Shown here: piece by piece, positions 1-6,684 of the stretch
Layout: the number at the start of each line of letters is the position of its first letter
Position numbering within the stretch: the first letter of the stretch is position 1
Assembly: GCA_036562625.1 (NCBI GenBank)
Contig: DATCJV010000030.1
Location: 1 to 11,597, forward strand
Source: DUOH01 sp036562625
Lineage (GTDB): Bacteria > Bacillota > UBA4882 > UBA10575
Reading direction: 5' to 3'
DNA length: 11,597 nt
Notes under the pieces: model-generated
What the model was told of the DNA's origin: nothing
Databases searched by the model: none
What the model saw: only the letters and a program-made list of their open reading frames with translations
Made by a program: the position numbers and the translations under genes

Positions 1-440
1 TCTTTCTCCTCTAGAATAAATGTTGCGCTATTACCAGTGATGGTAAAAGTTAATGTTCCTCCCTCATACCTGGCTTTATTCCCATCAATACGGTAACTCT
101 TTACTTCATTCGATTCACAGTATACTTGCGACACTTTTTCCCCGGTATCTGGGTGAACGCCAGAGTATCTGCTATACTTATACATTTTCTTTCCTACGAA
201 ACCAAAGATCGCTTCCATGTCACATGGAATTCCATTTCGGACCATAGGATAAGGAAACTCTATAGATCCAGTCTGGTTCACCATTTTCTGCACATACCAA
301 TAACCGGCGAGTGGGTCGACATCTCCGCCATTACCGCCACCGCCGCCGCCACTACTTCCACCGCCACCGCAACCGGCAAAAGATAACGCCATGACCAAGA
401 TCAATGCAATAATTAGTAACTTAAGTACTAATTTATTCAT
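1..440 (-). CDS. Small glycine-rich-linker lipoprotein, C-terminus cut by window edge
   Basis: Reading leftward from the ATG at 438-440, the frame stays open to the edge of the window for 146 codons. The protein starts MNKLVLKLLIIALILVMALS and has a lipobox-like SFAGC with the candidate lipidated cysteine at residue 24, so it should be exported and lipid-anchored. A run of glycines and serines (about residues 25-41) forms a flexible tether. The following part begins GYWYVQKM and later has SYRIDGNKARYEGGTLTFTI, an alternation of short beta-strands and turns reminiscent of small lipocalin-like beta-barrel lipoproteins; that resemblance is an impression only. A GGGG-type ribosome site precedes the ATG and a good promoter lies at 483-511. 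It is probably a single-gene unit separated from glnS by a terminator. No function can be assigned. Confidence 0.75.
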   Translation of the reverse strand, partial: MNKLVLKLLIIALILVMALSFAGCGGGGSSGGGGGGNGGDVDPLAGYWYVQKMVNQTGSIEFPYPMVRNGIPCDMEAIFGFVGKKMYKYSRYSGVHPDTGEKVSQVYCESNEVKSYRIDGNKARYEGGTLTFTITGNSATFILEEK

Positions 441-482
441 CTGTCATTTCCCCCTATAATCATCAATTTTCTTCTTAATATT

Positions 483-511
483 ATTATATTATAATTTGCC
501 TATATTTACAA
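483..511 (-). promoter_or_regulatory. Sigma-A type promoter of the lipoprotein gene
   Basis: On the minus strand, TTGTAA (506-511) is followed after exactly 17 bases by a perfect TATAAT (483-488) in very AT-rich sequence. Transcription would start near 475, about 35 bases before the lipoprotein ATG at 440. Confidence 0.65.
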
Positions 512-633
512 ATCTTCTGTATAATCACGATATATCTCCAAGAATACATTTTCACGAATAATAAAATGGCACGTAAATCAGGACTTTAAACTACACAAAG
601 ATGAATTTGGTTACAATTCTGGGGACTGAAAAT

Positions 634-668
634 AAAAAAAGAGCCGCCCTGTTCATTCGGGGCAGCCC
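634..668 (-). terminator. Rho-independent terminator downstream of glnS
   Basis: Read on the minus strand, an 11-bp stem (arms 658-668 and 641-651, six-base loop) is followed by seven T residues (complement of 634-640). The two imperfect positions are G-U pairs in the minus-strand RNA but A-C mismatches in the plus-strand RNA; a further pair is mismatched only on the minus strand. Together with the T-run this supports termination of leftward transcription from glnS. The remaining 441-811 stretch holds the lipoprotein promoter, a second hairpin and a doubtful small ORF. Confidence 0.75.
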
Positions 669-699
669 TTTTATCTTCATTAATAATCCGTTTCGCCCT

Positions 700-718
700 T
701 TTCAGCGTTGCGCTGAAA
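700..718. other. Perfect 8-bp stem-loop in the glnS 3' region
   Basis: TTTCAGCG and CGCTGAAA pair perfectly around a three-base loop. Neither side is followed by a T-run, so it is not a classic terminator by itself. It lies between the glnS stop and the terminator at 634-668 and may stabilise the 3' end of the transcript. Confidence 0.5.
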
Positions 719-811
719 TTGCGGTTTCAAGAAGAATATCTCCTGTTTTCTCCGGATGCCAAATGTTCATTTTATGCTCCACCCCCATGACGCTTCCGAT
801 TGCTTCTCCAC

Positions 812-2512
812 TCACCCCTCAGTCTGTTGCTGGGCAATCTTGGCCCAGGTGTCACGGAGGGAGACGCTCCGGTTGAAGACGAGTTTTTCCGGAGTGGAAT
901 CCGGGTCCACGCAGAAGTAGCCCAGACGCTCGAATTGAAATTTATCGCCGGGCCGGGCTGTGGCCAAAGAGGGTTCAATCCGGCAGGAAGTCAAGACCTC
1001 CAGAGAATCGGGGTTCAAATAATCCAGGAAGGTCTTGCCTTCCTCCACATCATCCGGGTTTTCCCGGTTAAAGAGGCGATTATAGAGTCTGACCTCGGCC
1101 TCCAGGGATTCTTCAGCGGATACCCAGTGCAAAGTAGCCTTGACCTTTCTTCCGTCCGGAGCGGAACCGCCCCGGGTCGCCGGGTCATAGGTGCAGTGCA
1201 CTTCCAGAACTTCTCCGGTTTTCTCGTCCTTCACCACTTCAGTGCATTTAATGAAGTATCCGTATCTGAGACGTACCTCCCGTCCGGGGGCCAGCCGGTA
1301 AAATTTCTTCGGCGGGTCCTCCATAAAATCATCCCGCTCAATATAGATAACCTTCGAGAAGGGGATCTTCCTCGTCCCGGCCTGCGGATCCTCGGGGTTG
1401 TTCACCGCCTCCAACTCTTCCACTTGGCCAGCGGGGTAGTTATCGATCACTACCTTCAGCGGACGCAAGACCGCCATGACCCGAGGCGCCCGTTTATTCA
1501 AGTCCTCACGCAGGCAATGCTCCAAGAGGGCGATATCCACCGTGCTGTTGCTCTTGGCAACGCCAATCCGTTCACAGAAGTTCCGGATCGCCTCCGGGGT
1601 GTATCCTCTCCGTCTGAACCCGGCGATCGTCGGCATCCGGGGATCATCCCAGCCGGCCACATGGCCTTCTTTCACCAATTGCAGGAGTTTTCGCTTACTC
1701 ATTACCGTATAGGTCAGGTTTAGCCGGGCAAATTCGATCTGCTGGGGACGGCTGGGCGTCTCCAGTTGGTCGAGAAACCAATCATATAGGGGCCGGTGAT
1801 CCTCGAACTCCAAGGTACAGATGGAATGGGTAATCCCTTCGATGGCGTCGGAAAGGGGATGGGCGAAATCATACATCGGGTAGATGCACCATTTGTCTCC
1901 TGTCCGGTGGTGAGGGACCCGGAGAATGCGATAGATCACCGGATCCCGCATATTCAAATTTGGGGAGGCCATATCAATCTTGGCCCGCAGAACCCGGGAG
2001 CCATCGGGAAACTCACCTGCCCGCATTCTGGCGAAGAGGTCCAGGTTTTCTTCGACTGAACGGTTCCGGTACGGGCTTTCTTTGCCCGGTTCAGTCAGGG
2101 TCCCCCGGTACGCGCGGACCTCATCCGGAGTCAGGTCGCAGACATAGGCTTTTCCCGCTTTAATCAGCTCCACAGCGTACTGGTAAAGCTGTTCAAAGTA
2201 ATCGGAGGCGTAATAGAGGTGCTCTCCCCAGTCAAACCCCAACCATTTGACATCTCGCTGAATGGATTCTGTGTATTCCACATCTTCCTTAGTGGGATTG
2301 GTGTCATCAAACCGTAGATGGCACCGGCCGTTATTCTCCGCGGCCAGGCCGAAATTTAAACAAATGGACTTGGCATGTCCGATATGTAAATACCCGTTGG
2401 GTTCAGGCGGGAAGCGGGTGATGACCCGCCCGTCATTTTTATTCGTTCGCAAGTCTTCTGCGATGATACTCCTGATAAAATTTGGCGCCGGAGTATATTC
2501 ATTGGTACTCAT
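812..2512 (-). CDS. glnS: Glutaminyl-tRNA synthetase (GlnRS)
   Basis: Cytosolic class I aminoacyl-tRNA synthetase that charges tRNA-Gln directly with glutamine using ATP. The 566-residue protein has the expected order: an N-terminal segment NFIRSIIAEDL, then the ATP-binding FPPEPNGYLHIGHAKS (HIGH at about 43-46), the LRFDDTNP segment, the YPMYDF substrate region near 211-216, ITHSICTLEF, and the second ATP signature as VMSKRK (about 270-275, variant of KMSKS). The C-terminal part, from about residue 340, is the beta-barrel anticodon-binding region. Wording and length agree with bacterial GlnRS (about 550 residues) rather than GluRS. The start at 2512 (MSTNEYT) is preferred because GGGAG lies 8 bases upstream; an in-frame ATG at 2530 overlaps that ribosome site and would add six residues. 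It lies 105 bases downstream of the M48 protease gene, possibly co-transcribed. Many Firmicutes lack GlnRS and use Glu-tRNA amidotransferase instead. Confidence 0.97.
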   Translation of the reverse strand: MSTNEYTPAPNFIRSIIAEDLRTNKNDGRVITRFPPEPNGYLHIGHAKSICLNFGLAAENNGRCHLRFDDTNPTKEDVEYTESIQRDVKWLGFDWGEHLYYASDYFEQLYQYAVELIKAGKAYVCDLTPDEVRAYRGTLTEPGKESPYRNRSVEENLDLFARMRAGEFPDGSRVLRAKIDMASPNLNMRDPVIYRILRVPHHRTGDKWCIYPMYDFAHPLSDAIEGITHSICTLEFEDHRPLYDWFLDQLETPSRPQQIEFARLNLTYTVMSKRKLLQLVKEGHVAGWDDPRMPTIAGFRRRGYTPEAIRNFCERIGVAKSNSTVDIALLEHCLREDLNKRAPRVMAVLRPLKVVIDNYPAGQVEELEAVNNPEDPQAGTRKIPFSKVIYIERDDFMEDPPKKFYRLAPGREVRLRYGYFIKCTEVVKDEKTGEVLEVHCTYDPATRGGSAPDGRKVKATLHWVSAEESLEAEVRLYNRLFNRENPDDVEEGKTFLDYLNPDSLEVLTSCRIEPSLATARPGDKFQFERLGYFCVDPDSTPEKLVFNRSVSLRDTWAKIAQQQTEG

Positions 2513-2555
2513 CTTTGCCGCTCCCTTCACTCTGTTTAAGCACGACTCAATATAT

Positions 2556-2582
2556 AAGCGAGATAATCTCCGATCTTCGCTT
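2556..2582. other. Imperfect inverted repeat ahead of glnS
   Basis: AAGCGAGAT (2556-2564) can pair with ATCTTCGCTT (2573-2582) with one bulged base, around a loop of about eight bases. It sits in the 105-base gap between the M48 gene stop and the glnS start and is not followed by a T-run on either strand. It could be an RNA processing or attenuation hairpin, or chance. No T-box-like structure is visible here. Confidence 0.3.
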
Positions 2583-2617
2583 AAAGGTGGCTTTTTCCTC
2601 TTCCGCTACGCAAATAT

Positions 2618-3349
2618 TTACATGGCCTTTATTCTTTCTATGCGTTCCGAGGTCGGGGGGTGCGTGGAGAAGATCTGCAAATATTTGGGAACGTCCTGTT
2701 CACCGGTTTCCTCCACCATCCGCTGCCAAAATCCTAAGATATCTTCTTTACGGAAACCTGCTTTTTCCATGAAGATCACTCCGTAACGGTCGGCCTCAAA
2801 CTCCGCCTCCCGGCTGTAACCTAACTGGGCCATGTTTATGGCAAAAGCGCCGATTTTAGCCAGGGTTTCTTGGGATTTATTCTTATCCAAGACCAGTTTT
2901 AATATTAATCCCATCCCAACCTGCCTTTTTATTGCATCCATTCCGTGTTTCCGGTCCACATGGGCTATTTCGTGAGCCAGTACCCCGGCCAGTTCACCAT
3001 CGTTCTGCACATAATCCAAGAGGCCGGTGTGGACAAAAATGTACCCGGCCGGCAGGGCGAAGGCGTTTACTGAATCTTCCTTCACCACAGTCAGGCTGAA
3101 CTCCAACTCGTCTTTTCTGCTACAGGCATTAACCAACCGGTTGAAGATGGATTGCAGGCGCTCTTCCTCTTCCGGCTCCAGTTGGACTACGGTCATCTCC
3201 GCAATTATACTCTCATAACTGTCCCGCCCGATATCCTTCTCCAAGCTTAACTCCAAGGAGTCTAAGAAGCCGGTATAACCGGCGGAACTAACAAAAACCA
3301 GGACAAAGAGAGCGAGCGCAAGTAAGAATAATGGTTTTCGCCTAATCAT
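2618..3349 (-). CDS. Short membrane-anchored M48-family zinc metalloprotease
   Basis: Predicted extracytoplasmic peptidase of the M48 family (short BepA/LoiP/Oma1-like group) that would degrade or quality-control envelope proteins. The 243-residue protein begins MIRRKPLF followed by a hydrophobic stretch (about 6-24) that is a signal peptide or anchor. The catalytic motif is HEIAH (126-130), giving two zinc-binding histidines and the catalytic glutamate. The third ligand is expected in SREAEFEAD, with E183 four residues before D187. The C-terminal THPPTSERIERIK is typical of the family. No additional TPR domain is present, so this is a minimal version. The start at 3349 is chosen because GAGGTG lies six bases upstream; ATG 3352 is directly adjacent and also possible, while the far ATG at 3388 has no ribosome site. 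Natural substrates cannot be read from the sequence. Confidence 0.92.
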   Translation of the reverse strand: MIRRKPLFLLALALFVLVFVSSAGYTGFLDSLELSLEKDIGRDSYESIIAEMTVVQLEPEEEERLQSIFNRLVNACSRKDELEFSLTVVKEDSVNAFALPAGYIFVHTGLLDYVQNDGELAGVLAHEIAHVDRKHGMDAIKRQVGMGLILKLVLDKNKSQETLAKIGAFAINMAQLGYSREAEFEADRYGVIFMEKAGFRKEDILGFWQRMVEETGEQDVPKYLQIFSTHPPTSERIERIKAM

Positions 3350-3406
3350 CATTTCCACCTCGGTTACTTTTGATCCGTACCTTCGCATCCAATATTTTTA
3401 TTAGTT

Positions 3407-3435
3407 ATTTTATATATTTTATTCTTTGTTGGCAA
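3407..3435 (-). promoter_or_regulatory. Promoter of the M48 protease gene (possibly also glnS)
   Basis: On the minus strand TTGCCA (3430-3435) is followed after 17 bases by TAAAAT (3407-3412), five of six matches to the -10 consensus. The start point would be near 3400, leaving a leader of about 50 bases before the ATG at 3349. Confidence 0.55.
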
Positions 3436-3471
3436 GAGCAAGTAAGGTCCGCCCTACCGCAGGACGGCACA

Positions 3472-3482
3472 GGAATCGAACC
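3472..3482 (-). other. Isolated tRNA T-arm-like motif
   Basis: The minus strand reads GGTTCGATTCC, matching the universal T-loop/B-box of tRNA genes, and is followed by GTGCCGTCC, which resembles an acceptor-stem 3' strand. The T-stem does not close properly (GGAGG against CCTGT), no matching 5' acceptor strand or anticodon arm is visible at the expected distance, and no CCA follows. It is either chance or the leftover 3' end of a tRNA gene. The rest of 3436-3571 shows no gene. Confidence 0.25.
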
Positions 3483-3571
3483 TCCGCTATAAAAAGACTG
3501 TCACCGCTACCGGCCGCGTCCATGAGCAAGAAGAAGCGGCAATAATAGGCAGTTTCTTCGGTAAATTTAAC

Positions 3572-3599
3572 TTGCATCACTGCCCAACTGTAATATAAT
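3572..3599 (+). promoter_or_regulatory. Promoter of the cysteine-cluster protein gene
   Basis: TTGCAT (3572-3577) is followed after 16 bases by a perfect TATAAT (3594-3599). The start point would be near 3606, about 48 bases before the ATG at 3654. One arm of a 9-bp inverted repeat overlaps the -35 box. Confidence 0.6.
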
Positions 3600-3648
3600 A
3601 TTCTTACTCACTACTTATTAGTATTTTTAATCTTAATCAGGCAGTGAT
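3576..3648. repeat. 9-bp inverted repeat straddling the promoter
   Basis: ATCACTGCC (3576-3584) and its exact reverse complement GGCAGTGAT (3640-3648) are 64 bases apart. The first overlaps the -35 box and the spacer; the second lies just before the ATG at 3654. Because the first arm is upstream of the predicted transcription start, it would act as DNA (paired binding half-sites or a looped repressor site) rather than as an mRNA hairpin. Confidence 0.45.
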
Positions 3649-3653
3649 TACGC

Positions 3654-4346
3654 ATGTTAATCGAAATCAATCATGACCTGCTTCGAGCATTTGACGGACT
3701 GCCTCAACTCATGGCGGTCTATAGTGAACTCGATACCTTGATTTCCGACTTTAAGCGCAAAACAGGGATTGACTGTCTTCCCGGGTGTAAGAAATGCTGC
3801 GGGACCGCAGGGGAAAACATCGAGGTTTCCGTCTTCGAAGTGCTGCCCGTGAGTATCTATTTCTGGCAGAATGGCCAGGCTGAACAGTGGCTGAAAAAGC
3901 TGGAAACCACCACCCCCGCCGCTCCTTGTGTTTTATACAATGACAATCCTCAGGCCAAAAGCGGTTGCCACGCCTACTCTTGGCGGCCTCTGCTCTGCCG
4001 ACTCTTTGGTTTCTCCGCTAAACTGGACAAGCGAGGAAAACCCCTGATCGGCTTGTGTAAGGAACTCAAGCGGCACGAGGCCTTTCTGGAGAAACGGGTT
4101 CAAGAGTGGATCGACCGGGCCGACGGTGCAGCGCTTCTTCCCATTAACTCACACTTCGCCCAGAAAATCACGGCCCTCAATCCCCATCTCGGTCAACGGC
4201 GTTCTCCCATAAACGCCGCTCTCAAAGAAGCCCTGGAAATGGTGGGCTTCCGGATCGCTCTGCTCACTGCGGCAGAGAGGGATCCCCAGCAAAATCCTCC
4301 CGAAGGCCGCCCACCCCGCGGGCCCCAGCTGGGGAAGAGCGCATAA
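3654..4346 (+). CDS. YkgJ-like CxxCxxCC-type cysteine-cluster protein
   Basis: A 230-residue soluble protein of the YkgJ/UPF0153 type, described as a putative zinc- or iron-chelating family of unknown cellular role. The first cluster is CLPGCKKCC (C41, C45, C48, C49). It is followed by the family's second block, APCVLY at C92, GCHAYSWRPLLCRLFGF with C105 and C115, and C135 in LIGLCKEL, giving eight cysteines in the expected arrangement for one or more metal centres. The tail from about residue 208 is proline- and glycine-rich (PQQNPPEGRPPRGPQ) and looks disordered. No signal peptide or membrane helix is visible. The ribosome site is weak, only CAGG about 12 bases before the ATG. The gene has its own promoter (3572-3599) and converges on the sugar operon; no functional link to it is apparent. 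Confidence 0.85.
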   Translation: MLIEINHDLLRAFDGLPQLMAVYSELDTLISDFKRKTGIDCLPGCKKCCGTAGENIEVSVFEVLPVSIYFWQNGQAEQWLKKLETTTPAAPCVLYNDNPQAKSGCHAYSWRPLLCRLFGFSAKLDKRGKPLIGLCKELKRHEAFLEKRVQEWIDRADGAALLPINSHFAQKITALNPHLGQRRSPINAALKEALEMVGFRIALLTAAERDPQQNPPEGRPPRGPQLGKSA

Positions 4347-4360
4347 TAGCTGCTGGGTAT

Positions 4361-5236
4361 TTACCCCTTGACAGCGCCGGCGGCTACTCCTTTAATGATA
4401 TACTTCTGCATTAATAAATAGAAGATAATCACCGGGGCGGCGGATAAGACCAGGGAAGCCATAGCCAAAGAGAACTGTTGTCTATACATACCGAAGAAGA
4501 TGTGCTGCGCCAATTGGATGGTGGAACGACTGGGCAAAATAATCAGAGGCAGTAAAAAGTCATTCCAGATCCACAAGACGTCAAGAATCGCCACTGTAGC
4601 ATGGATCGGTCCCAGCACCGGAAAGACCAGCCTAAAAAAGGTAGTCACCACTGAAGCGCCGTCTATAGCCGCGGACTCCTCAATCTGCACAGGTACCCCT
4701 TTGATGAAGCCATGGTACATAAAGACCGCCAGGGGACAGCCCAGACCTATATAAATAGGTATAATCCCCCACACGTTTTTGAGATTCAGCTTCGACGCCG
4801 TCACATTAAGGGGAATCATCACTGTTTGGAAGGGGACAACCATATTAAAGACAAACAGGAAATATAGGAACCAACTGATTTTGGTTCCGGATCTGACCAG
4901 AATATAAGCGGACATGGAACTGACCAGGATGATCCCGGCAGTGCTGAAGACGGTGATCAGCAGGGTGTTGCCAAAGACGACCGGAAAATTAATCTCTTGC
5001 CAAGCTCTGAAATAATTATCAAAACTGATTGCCTTTGGCAAGGCCAGCGGGTTCAAGATAATTTCGGCGTCGGTTTTGAAGGAATTGAGCAAGGTTAAGA
5101 CCGCCGGAAACAAATAGAGAAGCGCGATGAGAAACATACATGCCTCCCCGACCATCCGGGCGTAGGTTTTCAGCCTGCCCGCCTCTTTCTTCCATTCCAT
5201 TTGTTTTTCCAGTTTCACAAAGTTTGTGCCGGTCAT
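4361..5236 (-). CDS. Carbohydrate ABC transporter permease, MalG type
   Basis: Inner-membrane permease subunit of a carbohydrate-uptake type 1 (CUT1) ABC importer, partner of the MalF-type permease encoded just upstream. The 291-residue protein has a cytoplasmic N-terminus and about six membrane helices (first at about 31-51, then near 88-113, 121-142, 155-176, 213-232 and 258-277). The cytoplasmic EAA loop that docks the ATPase reads EESAAIDGASVVTTFFRLVF (E187 to G193 core). The C-terminus KYIIKGVAAGAVKG is the typical MalG-like ending. The start at 5236 is supported by GGGAGGTGG 5-6 bases upstream and by an ATGA overlap with the preceding gene's stop, implying translational coupling; an upstream ATG at 5302 lies inside that gene. 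It is the last gene of the operon. No clear terminator separates its stop from the convergent gene 14 bases away. Confidence 0.95.
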   Translation of the reverse strand: MTGTNFVKLEKQMEWKKEAGRLKTYARMVGEACMFLIALLYLFPAVLTLLNSFKTDAEIILNPLALPKAISFDNYFRAWQEINFPVVFGNTLLITVFSTAGIILVSSMSAYILVRSGTKISWFLYFLFVFNMVVPFQTVMIPLNVTASKLNLKNVWGIIPIYIGLGCPLAVFMYHGFIKGVPVQIEESAAIDGASVVTTFFRLVFPVLGPIHATVAILDVLWIWNDFLLPLIILPSRSTIQLAQHIFFGMYRQQFSLAMASLVLSAAPVIIFYLLMQKYIIKGVAAGAVKG

Positions 5237-6564
5237 AATTCCACCTCCCTCTTTTTCATGGTGTATAGCTGGACACTGGTCAGGATGATAATTAGCAGGC
5301 AAAGAAGAATAGCTTTCGCAGTCGCATAACCGTAGCGGTTTTGCATAAAGGCGGTCTTGTAGATATCAACCACGATCGAAGTAGTAGCATACCCTGGCCC
5401 GCCTTGGTTCAGCGCCCACAAAATATCAAAAGACTTCAAGGAATTGGAGAGACTGTAAAAGAGACAGATCGTAAAGGCCGGTAATAACAAGGGAAATTTA
5501 ATCCGGAACAGACGTTGATACCAGTTGGCCCCATCCACCGCGCAGGCTTCCATGAGTTCGGTCGGGATGGTCTGGAGGCCGGCCAGATAAATGATGATCA
5601 GATATCCACACCCCTGCCAGATGGAGACCATGACCGTAGCATAAGGCGCCAAATCAGGACTGCCGAGCCAGACTGAGATTCCGGTGAGCGCCGGGAAGAT
5701 TAATCTAAACATAAAAGACCAAACGTAGGCCACAATAATCAAGCTGATCACATTCGGCAAAAAGAACATAGACCTTAAGGCGTTTTTAAATTTAAGTTTG
5801 GTGTCCAGCACCAAGGCCAATAGTAAAGCAAGGACGTTCGTGAAGACGACATTATAAAAAGTAAAGAATAAAGTAAAGCCAATGACGCCGCGCTCTAAAC
5901 GTTCTTCATACATATTCTCACTGAGAACCCTTCGCAACTGTTCCTCTTGGTCAAAATCAAAATCCTCCACCAATCGATAGGAAGCGGATGCTTGATCGTA
6001 GGCATACATTGCGCAGAGAAAGGTCCGCTCGTCTTCATCTTGGATGTGACCCAACAACTTTTCGTCAAAATCTTTACGCTTGATGGATAACGGCAAATCA
6101 TCAAATTCGCTGAATAGATACTGCTTTGTCCTCTGGGGCAGAAACCTTCGATCTTTGAACATCTCTTTGAAGTTGGCAAAGCCCACAAACTTGATGGGAG
6201 TGACACCCACCGACTTTAATATGGCTTTAATTTTCTTTCTTTCATTTTCTGTTAATTCTCTTGTTTTCGTCCCATCCTCCTGTACCCAGTTGGTCAACTG
6301 GTAAAAGCGGCCGGCCTGATCGGGCCTATAGTATTTAAGCAGAAAATCCCGTTCTTGCCGGTTGGCGAGTTTACTTAAGACCTCTTCTTCAAACCGTTCC
6401 TTCGTCATGCTCAGAGGAATCTCCGGTGCTATCCCATTCCAATCAGTAAAAGAATATTTCACTCCTTGGAGCAAAGGAAAGATAAAAAATGTCATATAAA
6501 GCAGTAGCGCAGGAAGTAGAAACAGACAAAAATTGAAGACCTTACTTTTTCGTGAGGCGACCAT
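5233..6564 (-). CDS. Carbohydrate ABC transporter permease, MalF type, with duplicated extracytoplasmic insert
   Basis: CUT1 sugar importer permease that pairs with the MalG-type subunit. The first helix is about residues 10-33 and ends in the family-typical VKYSFTDWNG. Later helices lie at about 228-253, 265-288, 305-331, 360-376 and 414-434. The EAA loop reads ELMEACAVDGANWYQRLFRI (E339 to G345 core). At 443 residues it is about 150 longer than common six-helix permeases (about 290-310). The extra length lies in the outer loop after helix 1: one segment at about 50-118 and a related one at about 158-216, flanking the conserved FVGFANFKEMFKDRRF. The two align without gaps over 43 positions with 16 identities, including PLS, ERxFL, DQA and YxL. 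The start ATG at 6564 follows GGGGGGAG. Its stop overlaps the next start by four bases. E. coli MalF also has a large periplasmic domain (P2), but in a different loop, so homology to it should not be assumed. Confidence 0.94.
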   Translation of the reverse strand: MVASRKSKVFNFCLFLLPALLLYMTFFIFPLLQGVKYSFTDWNGIAPEIPLSMTKERFEEEVLSKLANRQERDFLLKYYRPDQAGRFYQLTNWVQEDGTKTRELTENERKKIKAILKSVGVTPIKFVGFANFKEMFKDRRFLPQRTKQYLFSEFDDLPLSIKRKDFDEKLLGHIQDEDERTFLCAMYAYDQASASYRLVEDFDFDQEEQLRRVLSENMYEERLERGVIGFTLFFTFYNVVFTNVLALLLALVLDTKLKFKNALRSMFFLPNVISLIIVAYVWSFMFRLIFPALTGISVWLGSPDLAPYATVMVSIWQGCGYLIIIYLAGLQTIPTELMEACAVDGANWYQRLFRIKFPLLLPAFTICLFYSLSNSLKSFDILWALNQGGPGYATTSIVVDIYKTAFMQNRYGYATAKAILLCLLIIILTSVQLYTMKKREVEL

Positions 6565-6619
6565 CTTTCTCCCCCCTCTTGGCCAAAGCCGCCGCTTTTT
6601 GGGCCTTTCTGAACAATAA

Positions 6620-6671
6620 AGAGGGAAGAGTAAGTAGGGCTTTGGAACTGCCCGTACTGATTCTTCCCTCT
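6620..6671 (-). other. Large intercistronic stem-loop between binding-protein and permease genes
   Basis: Ten perfectly complementary bases (AGAGGGAAGA at 6620-6629, TCTTCCCTCT at 6662-6671) are extended inward by AGTA/TACT and GGGC/GCCC pairs with two mismatches and one bulge, around a nine-base loop. The hairpin starts 13 bases after the binding-protein stop and is followed on the minus strand by TTATTGTT, a poor T-run. It is likely an mRNA 3'-end stabiliser or partial terminator, which would give more binding protein than permease, as described for other malE-malF type junctions. This 120-base gap has no other feature except the ribosome site of the permease gene. Confidence 0.7.
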
Positions 6672-6684
6672 GCCGGTAAAACTA

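Noticed and set aside
301..380. Repeated GCC/ACC triplets on the plus strand as a tandem repeat or CRISPR-like element
   Set aside because: They are the reverse complement of glycine codons in the lipoprotein linker, with no repeat-spacer structure.
800..1723. Long open frame of 307 codons on the plus strand
   Set aside because: It lies antisense within glnS, whose minus-strand product is a textbook GlnRS, and its translation has no recognisable motifs; it is a shadow of codon bias.
2531..2617. T-box leader upstream of glnS
   Set aside because: The gap to the preceding gene is too short and no T-box core sequence or antiterminator/terminator pair is seen; only a small imperfect hairpin is present.
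3440..3560. Complete tRNA gene on the minus strand
   Set aside because: Only the T-loop matches; the T-stem is broken and no paired 5' acceptor strand, D-arm or anticodon arm is found at the proper distance.
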